Shown here piece after piece: positions 35,727-46,300 of a stretch of DNA of 64,000 bases. A program made the translations under genes and the position numbers. The DNA is from Apostichopus japonicus (lineage: Eukaryota; Echinodermata; Holothuroidea; Aspidochirotida; Stichopodidae), in NCBI RefSeq assembly GCF_037975245.1, contig NC_092563.1:298001-362000 (forward strand). The letters are read 5' to 3'. Position 1 is the first letter of the stretch, and each line of letters begins with the position of its first letter. Below the pieces are notes generated by a model. That model saw only the letters and a program-made list of their open reading frames with translations. It was not told the DNA's origin and did not search any database.

Positions 35727-36061
35727 CTGCAAGCGATAAGCTAGAACTGGCTTCTATGTATATATTTCTGTGGTAACCAACACAACTCATGAACTCGCTG
35801 AAACTGAAATACCGTTATATTACTTCAGTGTTGAAACTGCCCTGGGAAACAACATCCCTGGGAACTATCATAAAAAAAAATCAGGTAACATAAAATGTCA
35901 ATATTGTTGTGACCGAATCTAACTGAAAATTGGCGATGTAATTTGCTATATGACAGTAAACAATATAGATTGCAGATTTACTTTGATTGCATTAAATATC
36001 AAACGCATCACTTTGTGACCTATCTTTGGTAACAGGAAAGTTGTCCTGCTATCAATAGCCG

Positions 36062-36310
36062 TGTTATAGGGACACGAGTCGTGTATTTTATCTTTATTCT
36101 CTTCTTTTATTCGGCTCTTGTAATTACAACTTCAAGGATCTTAATTATCGTAGTATTTTCTGTGTCTTCTTACGCACTTTATGCGGAGTGGTAAAAAACG
36201 GTATCAGAACCCATCTCCCTCTCCCTATCCCTTCAACGTGCACTTGTGTATTTACAACATCACCCAACTAAATGATTCCCCCCTATGGCTATGTCCATTT
36301 GAAAACTACA
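36062..36310 (-). repeat. BEL/Pao 3' LTR
   Basis: 249 bp, plus-strand ends TGTTATAGGG and GAAAACTACA; no difference from 42694-42942 seen. Preceded by AGCCG. Confidence 0.97.
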
Positions 36311-36484
36311 TTCCGGCCCCAGTCGCATTAACTAAATGCGATAACCCTAATCACTGTTTTCAAAATATGAAAAATGAAATAAATCAGTCAAAAGAATCAA
36401 AAGTCTGAAATCTAAAACCATGAAACTAAGAAAATCGAAAATACACCTTTTCACAGTCACAGTTCCCAAACTACTAAACTAGAC

Positions 36485-39400
36485 TTATGTCGTTTCCCCT
36501 TCAAGCAGTAAACACAATTTGACCACTGGCCTGACAAGCGTGGCCGTTTTAGTTTTGATTTTGGCACTTCTAACCAAACCCCCTTTATCCTTATAAGCCT
36601 CTATGACCACCCCCATTAGCCATGAGTTCCGAGGTGATTGGTCATCCACTATCATCACGACATCTCCGACCTCAGTACATCTCTCCGGTTGAAGCCACTT
36701 CTGCCGTCTCTGGAGGGTTGGTAAGTACTCCTTTGTCCATCTCTTCCAGAAGAGATCAGCCAGATACTGCATCTGTCGCCAACGCCGTCGGGCATAGACA
36801 TCCTTCTCGTCAAATTTCCCAAGCGGCATATCCACAGGCGCCTTTAACAACAGCAGATGATTGGGTGTTATGACATCAAGATCGTTAGGATTGTCAGATA
36901 CTTTGGTTAGAGGTCTACTATTAATGATAGCCTCTACTTCACACAGAAAAGTGTGTAACTGTTCATCACTCTGGGTTGTTCTCAGATACTGCTCACTGAG
37001 AATTCCACTCAAGACTTTACGAACTGTTCGGATCTGTCTCTCCCAAACACCTCCAAAGTGAGATGCAGCAGGTGGATTAAACTTCCACTTCAGTCCATGA
37101 TTACTGGCAAATGTGTTAATCTGGTTTTCATCTAATTCTTGCAGAGCACTCTTTAATTCTTTGTTAGCACCAACAAAATTGGTACCATTGTCTGAGTACA
37201 GCTCTCGTACATGTCCACGTCTAGCCATGAAACGTCTCAGTGCACCTATACATGAGTTGGTATCAAGTGAATGTGCAACTTCTATGTGAACTGCTCTGCT
37301 GGATAGACATGTAAACATCACTCCATATCTTTTCTTCAGTGTTCGCCCCTGTTTGATTTCAAAGGGACCAAAATAGTCTACCCCTGTTCTTGAGAAGACT
37401 CCTTCATCTGGACGAAGTCTGTAGGCTGGTAGGTCTGCCATCTTCTGTTTTCCGGTTCTTGCAAGATATTTTCTGCACTGAATACATCGTTTTAACAAGC
37501 TTCTTATCATTGAACCAGCATGGATGATCCAATATTTCTGTCTCAATTCTGCAAGGACGTGGTTCCTTCCTTGATGACCCACTAATTGGTGAATGTGTCT
37601 TATTATTAGCTTAGACACATGATGATCTTTGGGCAGTATCATCTGATGTTTGGCATTCAATGGAATAGATGCCTTCCGTAGCCTTCCTCCAACTCTCATT
37701 ATCTCATCGTGTAATTCAGGATCAAGATCAGTAAGTCTGCCCTTTTGTCTGAGACATCTGTTTCCTTTATCAGAAGCCTGTTTAACTGTCCCACATGGAT
37801 CCTTGATATTCATCTCTGCAGTCTTTGTCTTTTGTAAGACACCAATCTCTTCTGGGAATGACTGCCTTTGTATGAACTTGATAATAGCCTTTTCAGCAGA
37901 CTCCATCTCATCACTGGTAATTCCTTGAGAACACTGATTTGGATTGTGTCCTTTCATTCTTTGTAGCAAAATGGTCTTGAGACGTAACCACCACGCCACT
38001 GATCTCTTCAGTTTGTTCCATTCTGAGTGGTATTCCAGCAGTTTTTCAACTGGATTCTTTTGGGTTTCATCTGTCATTGTTACAGCACTGACACTGACTT
38101 CTTTCTCACACTCTCTATCAGAATCAGCATCATTACTGTCGTCTTCACATGGCCAGAAATCTTCTGTCTGATGAAGAAACTCTGGTCCATTTAACCAATC
38201 TTCCTTTGTGAGCAAATCATCTGCACTTAACCCACGGGAAGCATGGTCTGCTGGGTTAAGCTTTGATGGGACATATCTCCACTGATGGACATCTGAACCA
38301 TCATGAATTATCGCAATTCTGTTAGCGACGAAGACGGGATGTCTTGCCTTTTCACTTCTTATGTACTTCAGGACTGTTTGACTGTCAGTCCAAAAGACTG
38401 TTTCATCGATATTCATTGTAAGCTCTTGTTTGAGCTGGGCATCTTGTTTCACGGCTGATGTTGCTGCTGTGAGCTCCATCTTCACGATTGTATGTGGTTT
38501 CAGTGGTGCAACTCTGGCTTTGCCGGTAAGAAAGGCACAATGGATTTCCTTTCTGTCATTAGTATACCTCATATAAGTTGCAGTACCATAACCTTCTTGA
38601 CTTGCGTCGGCAAAATAGTGCATCTGGATGTTCACCACTTTACCAAATTCTTTGGGTTTGAGACATCTTGGTATCTTTAACCTCTCTAGAATAGGAAGTT
38701 CCTTTAGCCATTTTTCCCACTCATTCCGTTGGTCGTCAGGTATATCACTGTCCCAGTCTACCTTCAATCTGCAAAGACTTTGCAATATCTTCTTTGCCTG
38801 TAGAAGGAAAGGTGAAGCATAACCAATAGGATCATACACTGCACTCATCACAGACAAGATATTTCTTCTTGTGGCCTTTTCGTTTACTTTTGTGATATTG
38901 AACTCAAGTTGATCCCTCTCAACACACCACTGAACTCCCAACGCCCTTTCCTTTGGCAGCTCGTCATTTTCAAGATCAAGCCCTTTCAGTTCTTTGGCTC
39001 GGTCATCTTCTGGGATGGACTCCAGCAATCTTTTACTGTTGCTGACCCACTTGCCTAGCTTGAATCCACCACTAGCCATGATTTCTTTTAGATCTCTATA
39101 TATCTGGATTCCTTCTTCATCAGTGGCCACAGACTTTAGAAAGTCATCTACATAGAAGTCGTTGATAACTGACTCGATCACCTTATCTTTAAATCTATGT
39201 TGATTATCACTAGCTGTCCTCTTCAAGGCAAAATTGGCACAGCTTGGGGAGGACACTGCCCCGAATAGATGAACTAGCATCCTGTATTCTTTCATACCTC
39301 CATCGAAGTTGCCATCAGGCCACCATAGGTATCTCAGGAGATCACAATCATCCTTTCTTACTCTTACTTGATAGAACATGGCTTCTATATCTGCCATGAT

Positions 39401-42400
39401 GGCCACGTTCTCTTGCCTCCATCTCATCAGAACACCATACAATCGGTTGGTTAGGTCTGGTCCAGATAAGAGTTGTTCGTTGAGGGAAACTCCCTTGTAC
39501 TGGATGGGACAGTTGAATACCACTCGGATCTTGTCCGGTTTCTTTGGGTGGTAAACTGCATGGTGTGGTATATACCAAACATTTCCATCATTCCGGTCAA
39601 CATCCTGATCTGGTACTTTCTCTGCATATCCTTTCTTCTCCAGGTTCTCCATAAACTCTGTATATTCTGAAGCCAACTTCTCATTTGTTTTCAACTTCCT
39701 TTGTAATCGCAGACCAAACATATCTGCTTGAACTTTGTTATTAGGCATCTTAACAGCTCTATCTCTCAAAGGAAGTACTGTTTCATAATGGCCATGTACT
39801 TTGGTTACAGATTCCTCCATCATTGTCATAAACCTCTTGTCTTCAACAGACATGGCAATTTTCTGGTCAGAAAGACGTTCTGTGAAATCCATGTTGATGA
39901 AGGACTGGAGTTGTTGCTCCAAATTATCTGTACCATTCTGGACAATACCATTGTCTACTCGGCAAAAGTTGACGTTTACTTCGGGTTGGTCCATCCATTT
40001 GCCTTCAAGTCCATACACTAACCACCCAATGGGAGTCTTGATAGCATATGGATCTCCAATCTCGGCGGAGGCAATTTCCAACGGCATTGACACCCCAGGG
40101 ACACTGCTTCCAATCATTAGGGTGACATGAGGTATGGAGTTGTGACCATCCATACTTGGGAGTTTAATGTGGCTCAAGTGATCCCAAGCGTCAATATCAC
40201 TCTGGGTTGGTGCATCATCCATGGTTGCTGGGATACTGTCTTTGACATAGACAGAGTGGAGGTCTATAAAAGAAGTCCCATTTATGTTTCCTACTTGCAG
40301 ATCTCCTACAATGACATCAGTGGTCTGGACTTGCTGAAGATTCAAAGTCTTTATCAAGATCTTCGTTCTTCGGGTGTTCACCTTTAAACTGTCTTTCAAG
40401 AATTCATCAACAAAGACAGCACCACAACCATTATCAACAAAGGCATATGTGGCAATACATCTGTCACTGGTCTTTGGTTTGATCAAAACTGGAGTAATAG
40501 CCATAAGAGTACCAGTGACCTTCTTGTTTTTGTTTCCTTGGGGTCTTACGTTTTGTACACCAGCACAACCAGTAGTGACCGTTTGAGTCACCCTTTCATC
40601 TGATGGTTTCTTTTCTCTGGCAGGATCATGAAGGATGGTCGGATGGGATTTGCTGCATCTCTCACATTTTGCCCACTCTGGATTTGGACAATTTCTCTTT
40701 AGATGACCAGGATTTAGACAACCAAAACAAAGCCCTTTCTTCATACACACCTCTGATTTAGCCTGTAGGTCAAGTGAACCAAACTTCCTGCAATCAAGTA
40801 GGGTATGATAAGTGTTAGGTCCACAATACAAACATGGTGATATTTTGGCCTTGTTTTCCATTTTCTCATTTTTTCCCTTGGAAGCTTTATCATCCTCATT
40901 TGTTTTCACAGTAGCTGCAAAAGCCCTCTTGCTTGTCACCACCTTTGAATATTTCTGTGGGGTCTTCCAATCTTTCATTTTGTTTTGATACCCAAGACCT
41001 GCAATCCTAGGATCATTTTCATTTCTCGAATGTTGTCCAACAAACTGTTCAAAATCTTGTAAGGTTGGTGACCTCATCTCTACATCCCTAAATCGACCCA
41101 TTTGGTTAATCCATTGTTGTTGCAAGGCTGTTGGCAATTTCTGTGCAAGTATTCTGAGGAACTCATAACCATTCATACTATCCATTTCTGGGTTACCCTG
41201 CTGTACATTGCAACAATTGATAAGAAATATGGCATATTTTCTTAAGGCAATCTTATCTCCCACTGCAATATGATCCCAGCTCTCTGCCTTAGATTTGTAC
41301 GCTGCCGCCAAAACCTGGGGTTGACCAAAATTTCTCTGTAACAACCATTTTGCCCTTTCATATCCACTTGCTGGGGGCTCTATGGCTGTGCATTCCTTAA
41401 TTAGATCATGTGCTTCCCCTTCGGTGAACCTTAATAACAACTCTAATCTCCGGGCTGGGTTTTGGGTTTTATCCTCCACCACATGCTGAAAGTTTCTTAT
41501 GAACGGTGTAAATGACAAGAGGTCACTCCCGTCAAATGGGTCCAGTCGTGGCGAAGGGAGGGCAGATTCCCTTTGATGGTCAACAATTTTATTCAAAAGG
41601 GTAGCCATTGAAATACCAGTGTTGACAGTGTCATCTGGTTTGGTAGTTATATCTGGAAGTGGTTGGCCATAACAAACTCCTGCATATGTTGGTTTTGTTT
41701 GATTATACTGTGCATGTTCGTTACCATTATTTGGTGATAAGTATTTTCCACTGTCATTAGGTTTGTCAGGCACAGTGATGTTCTGTCGGGATACAAATTT
41801 CTTTGCATTGGGGTTTATTCTTGTATTTTCCCCTTCACTATATTTCTTTGCTTCATCATCAGACTTTGGTAAGTATTGAAATGATTTTAACTCAATGCTC
41901 TTCACAACCTCTTTGGTAAGTTTGGCAGACACATCACTTTCTGGCCTTTCGTGCAATTGAAGTAGCTTTGACATAGCTTTGGCTGCCTCCAGTTCTGCCA
42001 TCATATCAATTTCTTGTTGTTCAGTCTCAAGCTGTAACTTCTTTTCTTCCATTTGTTTTCTTTGTTTAACCCTTTCTGCCTTCTCCTGGGCATGTCGGAT
42101 TTCATCTTGTGCTTCTTGCAATTCATACTCCACTTGTAGGTTACGTTTTCTCTCTTCTAGTTTCTTTGTTTCCTTCAATGCAGCTGCGCGAGCAGCAATC
42201 TCTATTTCCTTCTGCTTTGTCCTATATAACAACACTGAAACAGTTGTTTTCACTGACACTTCACTATCAGTATGCCCCTTTAATTTATCTGGATTATTGA
42301 CAATATTGACTAACGACACACTATCTTCAGGGTTTATGGAATCCATGATACTAGTTTCTCCGGCCCCAATGTCGGGCAATGTGGCTTGTTCCTTTCCCGA

Positions 42401-42463
42401 ATTATCGGCCATATTGTACTCTTTATTCAGGCCATATACCACAGGGTTCCATGTATCACGCAA
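36485..42463 (-). CDS. BEL/Pao gag-pol polyprotein, 1,992 aa, intact
   Basis: Domain order: a coiled-coil-like charged region at 85-165; a gag-like DUF1759 domain at about 300-460 (LDPFDGSDLLSF); zinc-knuckle cysteines at C544-C547-H553-C558 and C579-C582-H587-C592; a DUF1758-type aspartic protease around 660-800 with VDNGC at 676-680; reverse transcriptase at about 900-1140 with YVDD at 1104-1107; RNase H with D1286, E1330, D1360 and D1406; integrase zinc finger with CIQC at 1660-1663; integrase core with D1696, D1758 and E1808; and a C-terminal DUF5641-like domain. The order protease-RT-RNaseH-integrase with DUF1759 and DUF5641 is diagnostic of BEL/Pao. A second Met at residue 18 could be the real start. 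No frameshift or stop is present. The protease has DNG where DSG/DTG is expected. Confidence 0.97.
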   Translation of the reverse strand: MRDTWNPVVYGLNKEYNMADNSGKEQATLPDIGAGETSIMDSINPEDSVSLVNIVNNPDKLKGHTDSEVSVKTTVSVLLYRTKQKEIEIAARAAALKETKKLEERKRNLQVEYELQEAQDEIRHAQEKAERVKQRKQMEEKKLQLETEQQEIDMMAELEAAKAMSKLLQLHERPESDVSAKLTKEVVKSIELKSFQYLPKSDDEAKKYSEGENTRINPNAKKFVSRQNITVPDKPNDSGKYLSPNNGNEHAQYNQTKPTYAGVCYGQPLPDITTKPDDTVNTGISMATLLNKIVDHQRESALPSPRLDPFDGSDLLSFTPFIRNFQHVVEDKTQNPARRLELLLRFTEGEAHDLIKECTAIEPPASGYERAKWLLQRNFGQPQVLAAAYKSKAESWDHIAVGDKIALRKYAIFLINCCNVQQGNPEMDSMNGYEFLRILAQKLPTALQQQWINQMGRFRDVEMRSPTLQDFEQFVGQHSRNENDPRIAGLGYQNKMKDWKTPQKYSKVVTSKRAFAATVKTNEDDKASKGKNEKMENKAKISPCLYCGPNTYHTLLDCRKFGSLDLQAKSEVCMKKGLCFGCLNPGHLKRNCPNPEWAKCERCSKSHPTILHDPAREKKPSDERVTQTVTTGCAGVQNVRPQGNKNKKVTGTLMAITPVLIKPKTSDRCIATYAFVDNGCGAVFVDEFLKDSLKVNTRRTKILIKTLNLQQVQTTDVIVGDLQVGNINGTSFIDLHSVYVKDSIPATMDDAPTQSDIDAWDHLSHIKLPSMDGHNSIPHVTLMIGSSVPGVSMPLEIASAEIGDPYAIKTPIGWLVYGLEGKWMDQPEVNVNFCRVDNGIVQNGTDNLEQQLQSFINMDFTERLSDQKIAMSVEDKRFMTMMEESVTKVHGHYETVLPLRDRAVKMPNNKVQADMFGLRLQRKLKTNEKLASEYTEFMENLEKKGYAEKVPDQDVDRNDGNVWYIPHHAVYHPKKPDKIRVVFNCPIQYKGVSLNEQLLSGPDLTNRLYGVLMRWRQENVAIMADIEAMFYQVRVRKDDCDLLRYLWWPDGNFDGGMKEYRMLVHLFGAVSSPSCANFALKRTASDNQHRFKDKVIESVINDFYVDDFLKSVATDEEGIQIYRDLKEIMASGGFKLGKWVSNSKRLLESIPEDDRAKELKGLDLENDELPKERALGVQWCVERDQLEFNITKVNEKATRRNILSVMSAVYDPIGYASPFLLQAKKILQSLCRLKVDWDSDIPDDQRNEWEKWLKELPILERLKIPRCLKPKEFGKVVNIQMHYFADASQEGYGTATYMRYTNDRKEIHCAFLTGKARVAPLKPHTIVKMELTAATSAVKQDAQLKQELTMNIDETVFWTDSQTVLKYIRSEKARHPVFVANRIAIIHDGSDVHQWRYVPSKLNPADHASRGLSADDLLTKEDWLNGPEFLHQTEDFWPCEDDSNDADSDRECEKEVSVSAVTMTDETQKNPVEKLLEYHSEWNKLKRSVAWWLRLKTILLQRMKGHNPNQCSQGITSDEMESAEKAIIKFIQRQSFPEEIGVLQKTKTAEMNIKDPCGTVKQASDKGNRCLRQKGRLTDLDPELHDEIMRVGGRLRKASIPLNAKHQMILPKDHHVSKLIIRHIHQLVGHQGRNHVLAELRQKYWIIHAGSMIRSLLKRCIQCRKYLARTGKQKMADLPAYRLRPDEGVFSRTGVDYFGPFEIKQGRTLKKRYGVMFTCLSSRAVHIEVAHSLDTNSCIGALRRFMARRGHVRELYSDNGTNFVGANKELKSALQELDENQINTFASNHGLKWKFNPPAASHFGGVWERQIRTVRKVLSGILSEQYLRTTQSDEQLHTFLCEVEAIINSRPLTKVSDNPNDLDVITPNHLLLLKAPVDMPLGKFDEKDVYARRRWRQMQYLADLFWKRWTKEYLPTLQRRQKWLQPERCTEVGDVVMIVDDQSPRNSWLMGVVIEAYKDKGGLVRSAKIKTKTATLVRPVVKLCLLLEGETT

Positions 42464-42693
42464 CGGGCCTACAATAAAACACGCTGTTTACAACTGACCT
42501 ATAAACGTTACACTAACGCGATGTTGCACACAGTGTTTACGTTCACCGTAGATTAGTTTCACGAAAGACGATAAGGCCTATAATCACATAGCGAACAGTA
42601 CGTAGTAAGCTACATATAATCTACTTACAGTAATTACGTTTCTAGTGCACAGTTCGATGATCTTTTATTCACTGTTCTGGCGTTTTTTACGAA
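42464..42693 (-). other. BEL/Pao untranslated leader
   Basis: 230 bp between the 5' LTR and the gag-pol ATG. It presumably holds the primer binding site and packaging signal, neither recognised here. Confidence 0.6.
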
Positions 42694-42942
42694 TGTTATA
42701 GGGACACGAGTCGTGTATTTTATCTTTATTCTCTTCTTTTATTCGGCTCTTGTAATTACAACTTCAAGGATCTTAATTATCGTAGTATTTTCTGTGTCTT
42801 CTTACGCACTTTATGCGGAGTGGTAAAAAACGGTATCAGAACCCATCTCCCTCTCCCTATCCCTTCAACGTGCACTTGTGTATTTACAACATCACCCAAC
42901 TAAATGATTCCCCCCTATGGCTATGTCCATTTGAAAACTACA
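42694..42942 (-). repeat. BEL/Pao 5' LTR
   Basis: Same 249 bp as the 3' LTR. It lies 314 bp upstream of the ATG of the sarcosine-oxidase-family gene, transcribed in the opposite direction. Confidence 0.97.
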
Positions 42943-43256
42943 AGCCGTAAAAATCTCTTACGAGTTTCTTTCGTATGACTTCGACGAATACAATCTATCA
43001 GTTAAACTCTTTACTTGTCTGGCTACATCCTCAAAGAGCCCTACTCGAAGTCGAAGGTTCATCTGCATGGATACCAGATTTTTCTAGTTCTCACTAGTTT
43101 CATGAGAATTAGTTATGGGCTGTGGTTTTAAAAGTTAAGGGTAAAGCGAAGGTTGTATTCCGTGACTTTGAATCCGCAGTTAGTTATTTCTAGTAGACGG
43201 CCATGCGTACAGTACGACGACTTTTCTGCTAAAATCGTCGAAGAAATTTAACCAAT
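42943..43256 (+). promoter_or_regulatory. Promoter and 5' UTR region of the oxidase gene
   Basis: 314 bp between the BEL/Pao 5' LTR and the start codon. No clear TATA box. Assigned by position only. Confidence 0.4.
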
Positions 43257-43359
43257 ATGCACTGCTGTACGAATAAGTATGATTACATCGTTGTCGGCTG
43301 TGGTGGAGTAGGAAGTTCTACGCTATACAGGTTGGCTAAAAACACGCCAGGGAATGTCG
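43257..43359 (+). CDS. Oxidase exon 1 with the FAD-binding GxGxxG
   Basis: First ATG after the LTR that opens YDYIVVGCGGVGSST; donor G|GTGAGA. The Met lies eight residues before the first beta strand, a normal spacing for the family. Confidence 0.88.
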
Positions 43360-46300
43360 GTGAGAATTAAGACTTATTCTTATTTATAGTGAACTTCAAG
43401 GTATTGTTTGAAGACTAGAACGAAAATGATAACGGATTCATTATTACGTGGGCTTTGGCAAAGTATGGCTAATTTGGTTTCAAATTGTACTTGAATGGAC
43501 TGTACAGTACAAACACAAACAGCCAACTGCAGTGTCATATTCCTGTAATTGGTTCTATAAGTTTTGTATGTATTTTTTTTTTGTATGTATTTTAGATCCT
43601 CCTGCAAGCAGGAACTCGCGAAGAAGCCATCATTGGCTTATCAAAGCCGCAAGCTGACTGAAGTCAGTCTCTGAGATTCAATTTTAATGTCCATGATTAT
43701 GAGTTGTCAATTGTCAACAACTCTGTAACTGGAGGACATATACATTTACGGGTGTGGAGACTCGCGCAAAGAGAAATGACTAATGCCGGCAATCTGACCT
43801 AGTTTCGAATGAGGTGTAACAGAAGTGTTAGACACCCCCATCGATCCCAGAAAATACACACACAGCTTGCTACCATCGGTAATTAGACACTAGTGTACAG
43901 TCAGTACATACAGCTGCGATCAATACCCACAGCACAGTGCACAAACGATACAGCGATGGACATCTTAGATCCAGCTAAAGATAACAAGGTATCACGTTTC
44001 ATTACTGTCTGCATTTTGTAGCGACAAGAGAAAAGCTTCACTTGCAAGCAATGGAAAGTTAACTTTTACAGAGTGCGGCACGCGGTTTGGGGTGAGTCTT
44101 CCATGCCTTTAATCTTGGAGTGACTCAAATTTGGGACCTTATGATTGAAAGGCACCGGCGTTAACCACTGAGCTAACACTCCCTCTTTCCTTGTCATTCC
44201 TTCAGGAAGGGCCCAGTTTAAGATGAAATGTTTTGCCTGTCATTCAGGGTCTCCCTACAAATTCCCAACATGAGGAGTCCTTGTATCAATATTCAACAAA
44301 ATCACAGATACTGGTTACTGTAGTAACAACAGATTTTATCTCAATTCATAAATACATTTAGATTCATAATAGCCCTTAATGCAAACATAAATGTGTCTGT
44401 TAGTTGTTTTCTTTCTTTTTCCCCCTCTTTACCCCCTCCATTACAGTTTTTCTTTAATATTAATTGTCTGAAACTACTATATTGTTTTCTATTGTTAATA
44501 TTAAGTTATCAACATTCCTTGCTCCAGGTGTCTTAGGAATTGAACAGTTTCAACTAGGTCATCATTATGGAGGATCTCAAGACCACAGCAGAATCATGTA
44601 AGATTGTATTTTCATCTTAATATTGCTGCTTTTACATTTGATTCAAATGAACAAATATTCTTAAATTCGTCTCATAGTTCAGATGGCAATTAAAGGTCAA
44701 GAAACCTAAAATTTTGCGTTGAGCCATTTTCTTCTTGTCAAACTGTAGGAAAAGTTCAGAAACCACATGATATGTAGAGAGTGATAATAGGACAGATTTA
44801 AGTGTTTATAAGGTCGGGGTTCAAAGTCAATTGAGGTCAAATGTCCTAAAGTGTGTCAGAAACTCCTCCTACACCGTCCAATAAAGTTCAGACTTGGTCA
44901 GTAGGTGCCTGACCAGTAAACTTGTGCCAGTGTGATTTATGACATCAAAGGTCAGATGTCAAACCTAAAAACTGGAGTTTAGCCACATGAAGAAAAAGCC
45001 GTTAATCCACATGATATGTAGAGAATGATGATACAAATACTAGAATATTGGTTTTTGGATGCTGAAGGTTAGGTCGAACGGACAATGTAGGTCAGACGTG
45101 AAATTGGCCAAAATTTGATACCTTGCATGAAACAACATCGATGGTTATATAGGTAATATCATTTTCTACTCAGCTTTAACTAAATGATACGTAAAAAAAA
45201 CCTGGATTCCAGCCACTTAACAAAGATGGTAACCAGATGCATTCAGAAGTAACCCAACAACCACTTCTGTCGTCGAAAAGATGAGATTTGTAACTCCATG
45301 GAATGCCCTCTTGTTATAGTTTGTTTTCAACTACTGAATTGGCAACACGTAATACATAATTCAGAGATAGCAAACCAGCACATGAATTAGGTACATCTAG
45401 TTAGCTCTAAGGTACTTCTCAGCAAACTCCTGACAACGTACCTTCCACTTACAGTATTAATTGTCTATTTTAACAATCACAAATGTTGAGAATAACATAT
45501 AGAAGATTGTATAGTCTCTGGGAAAGTATATTGATGATAATTTTTAGTAATTTGGCAAAATTTGGAGGCAGTATAATCTAAAAATGACAGGCTTTAACTC
45601 CATAGGAAGCCTAAGTATAATGACTTGTTCAATTTAATGTGGTGTCCATGATCTACTGCACCTAATTGTATATTTGTGTTCTGTGTGTGTTTGCTGATTT
45701 CAAAGGTAATTTCTTCTTGAACAATGGATATGTTTAATCTCTTTGTTTAGTAGATAGACATTGATCTTTCTGAAGGTCGCAAGATAATAATAATGTAACT
45801 ATATATGAAGCAATGAATACTGTATAAACATACACATGCAGTGTGAGCAGGTACCTTGATGTGTTGTTAAGGACAGTATGAATGGTTCTGAACCTTTATA
45901 GTATAGAAGCAGTTACCTTGATGTGTTGTTAAGGACAGTATGAACAGTTCTGAACCTTTATAGTATAGAAGCAGGTACCTTGAAGTGTTGGTAAGGACAG
46001 TATGAACAGTTCTGAACCTTTATATTATAGAAGCAGGTACCTTGAAGTGTTGGTAAGGACAGTATGAACAGTTCTGAACCTTTATAGTATAGAAGCAGGT
46101 ACCTTGAAGTGTTGTTAAGGACAGTATGAACAGTTCTGAACCTTTATATTATAGAAGCAGGTACCTTGAAGTGTTGGTAAGGACAGTATGAACAGTTCTG
46201 AACCTTTATATTATAGAAGCAGGTACCTTGAAGTGTTGGTAAGGACAGTATGAACAGTTCTGAACCTTCATATATATTATAGAAGCAGGTACCTTGAAGT

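Larger units (their letters stand above)
36062..42942 (-). mobile_element. Full-length BEL/Pao LTR retrotransposon
   Basis: 6,881 bp, transcribed on the minus strand. The two 249-bp LTRs begin TG and end CA and appear identical base for base. The 5-bp target duplication AGCCG is at 36057-36061 and 42943-42947. A single intact 1,992-codon gag-pol frame fills the interior and there is no env-like ORF. GGGGCCGGAA next to the 3' LTR may be a weak polypurine tract; I could not identify a primer binding site with a TGG start next to the 5' LTR. Identical LTRs and an intact frame mean recent insertion. Confidence 0.97.

Noticed and set aside
36622-42497. Plus-strand ORFs inside the BEL/Pao element, the longest 172 codons
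   Set aside because: Antisense shadows of the long gag-pol frame.
36062-42942. Endogenous retrovirus with env
   Set aside because: No env-like frame follows integrase; the stop is 175 bp from the 3' LTR. Domains are BEL/Pao.
43955-43989. Possible short first exon (MDILDPAKDNK followed by GTATCA)
   Set aside because: Good-looking start and donor, but too short to support without transcripts and not needed for the oxidase reading frame.
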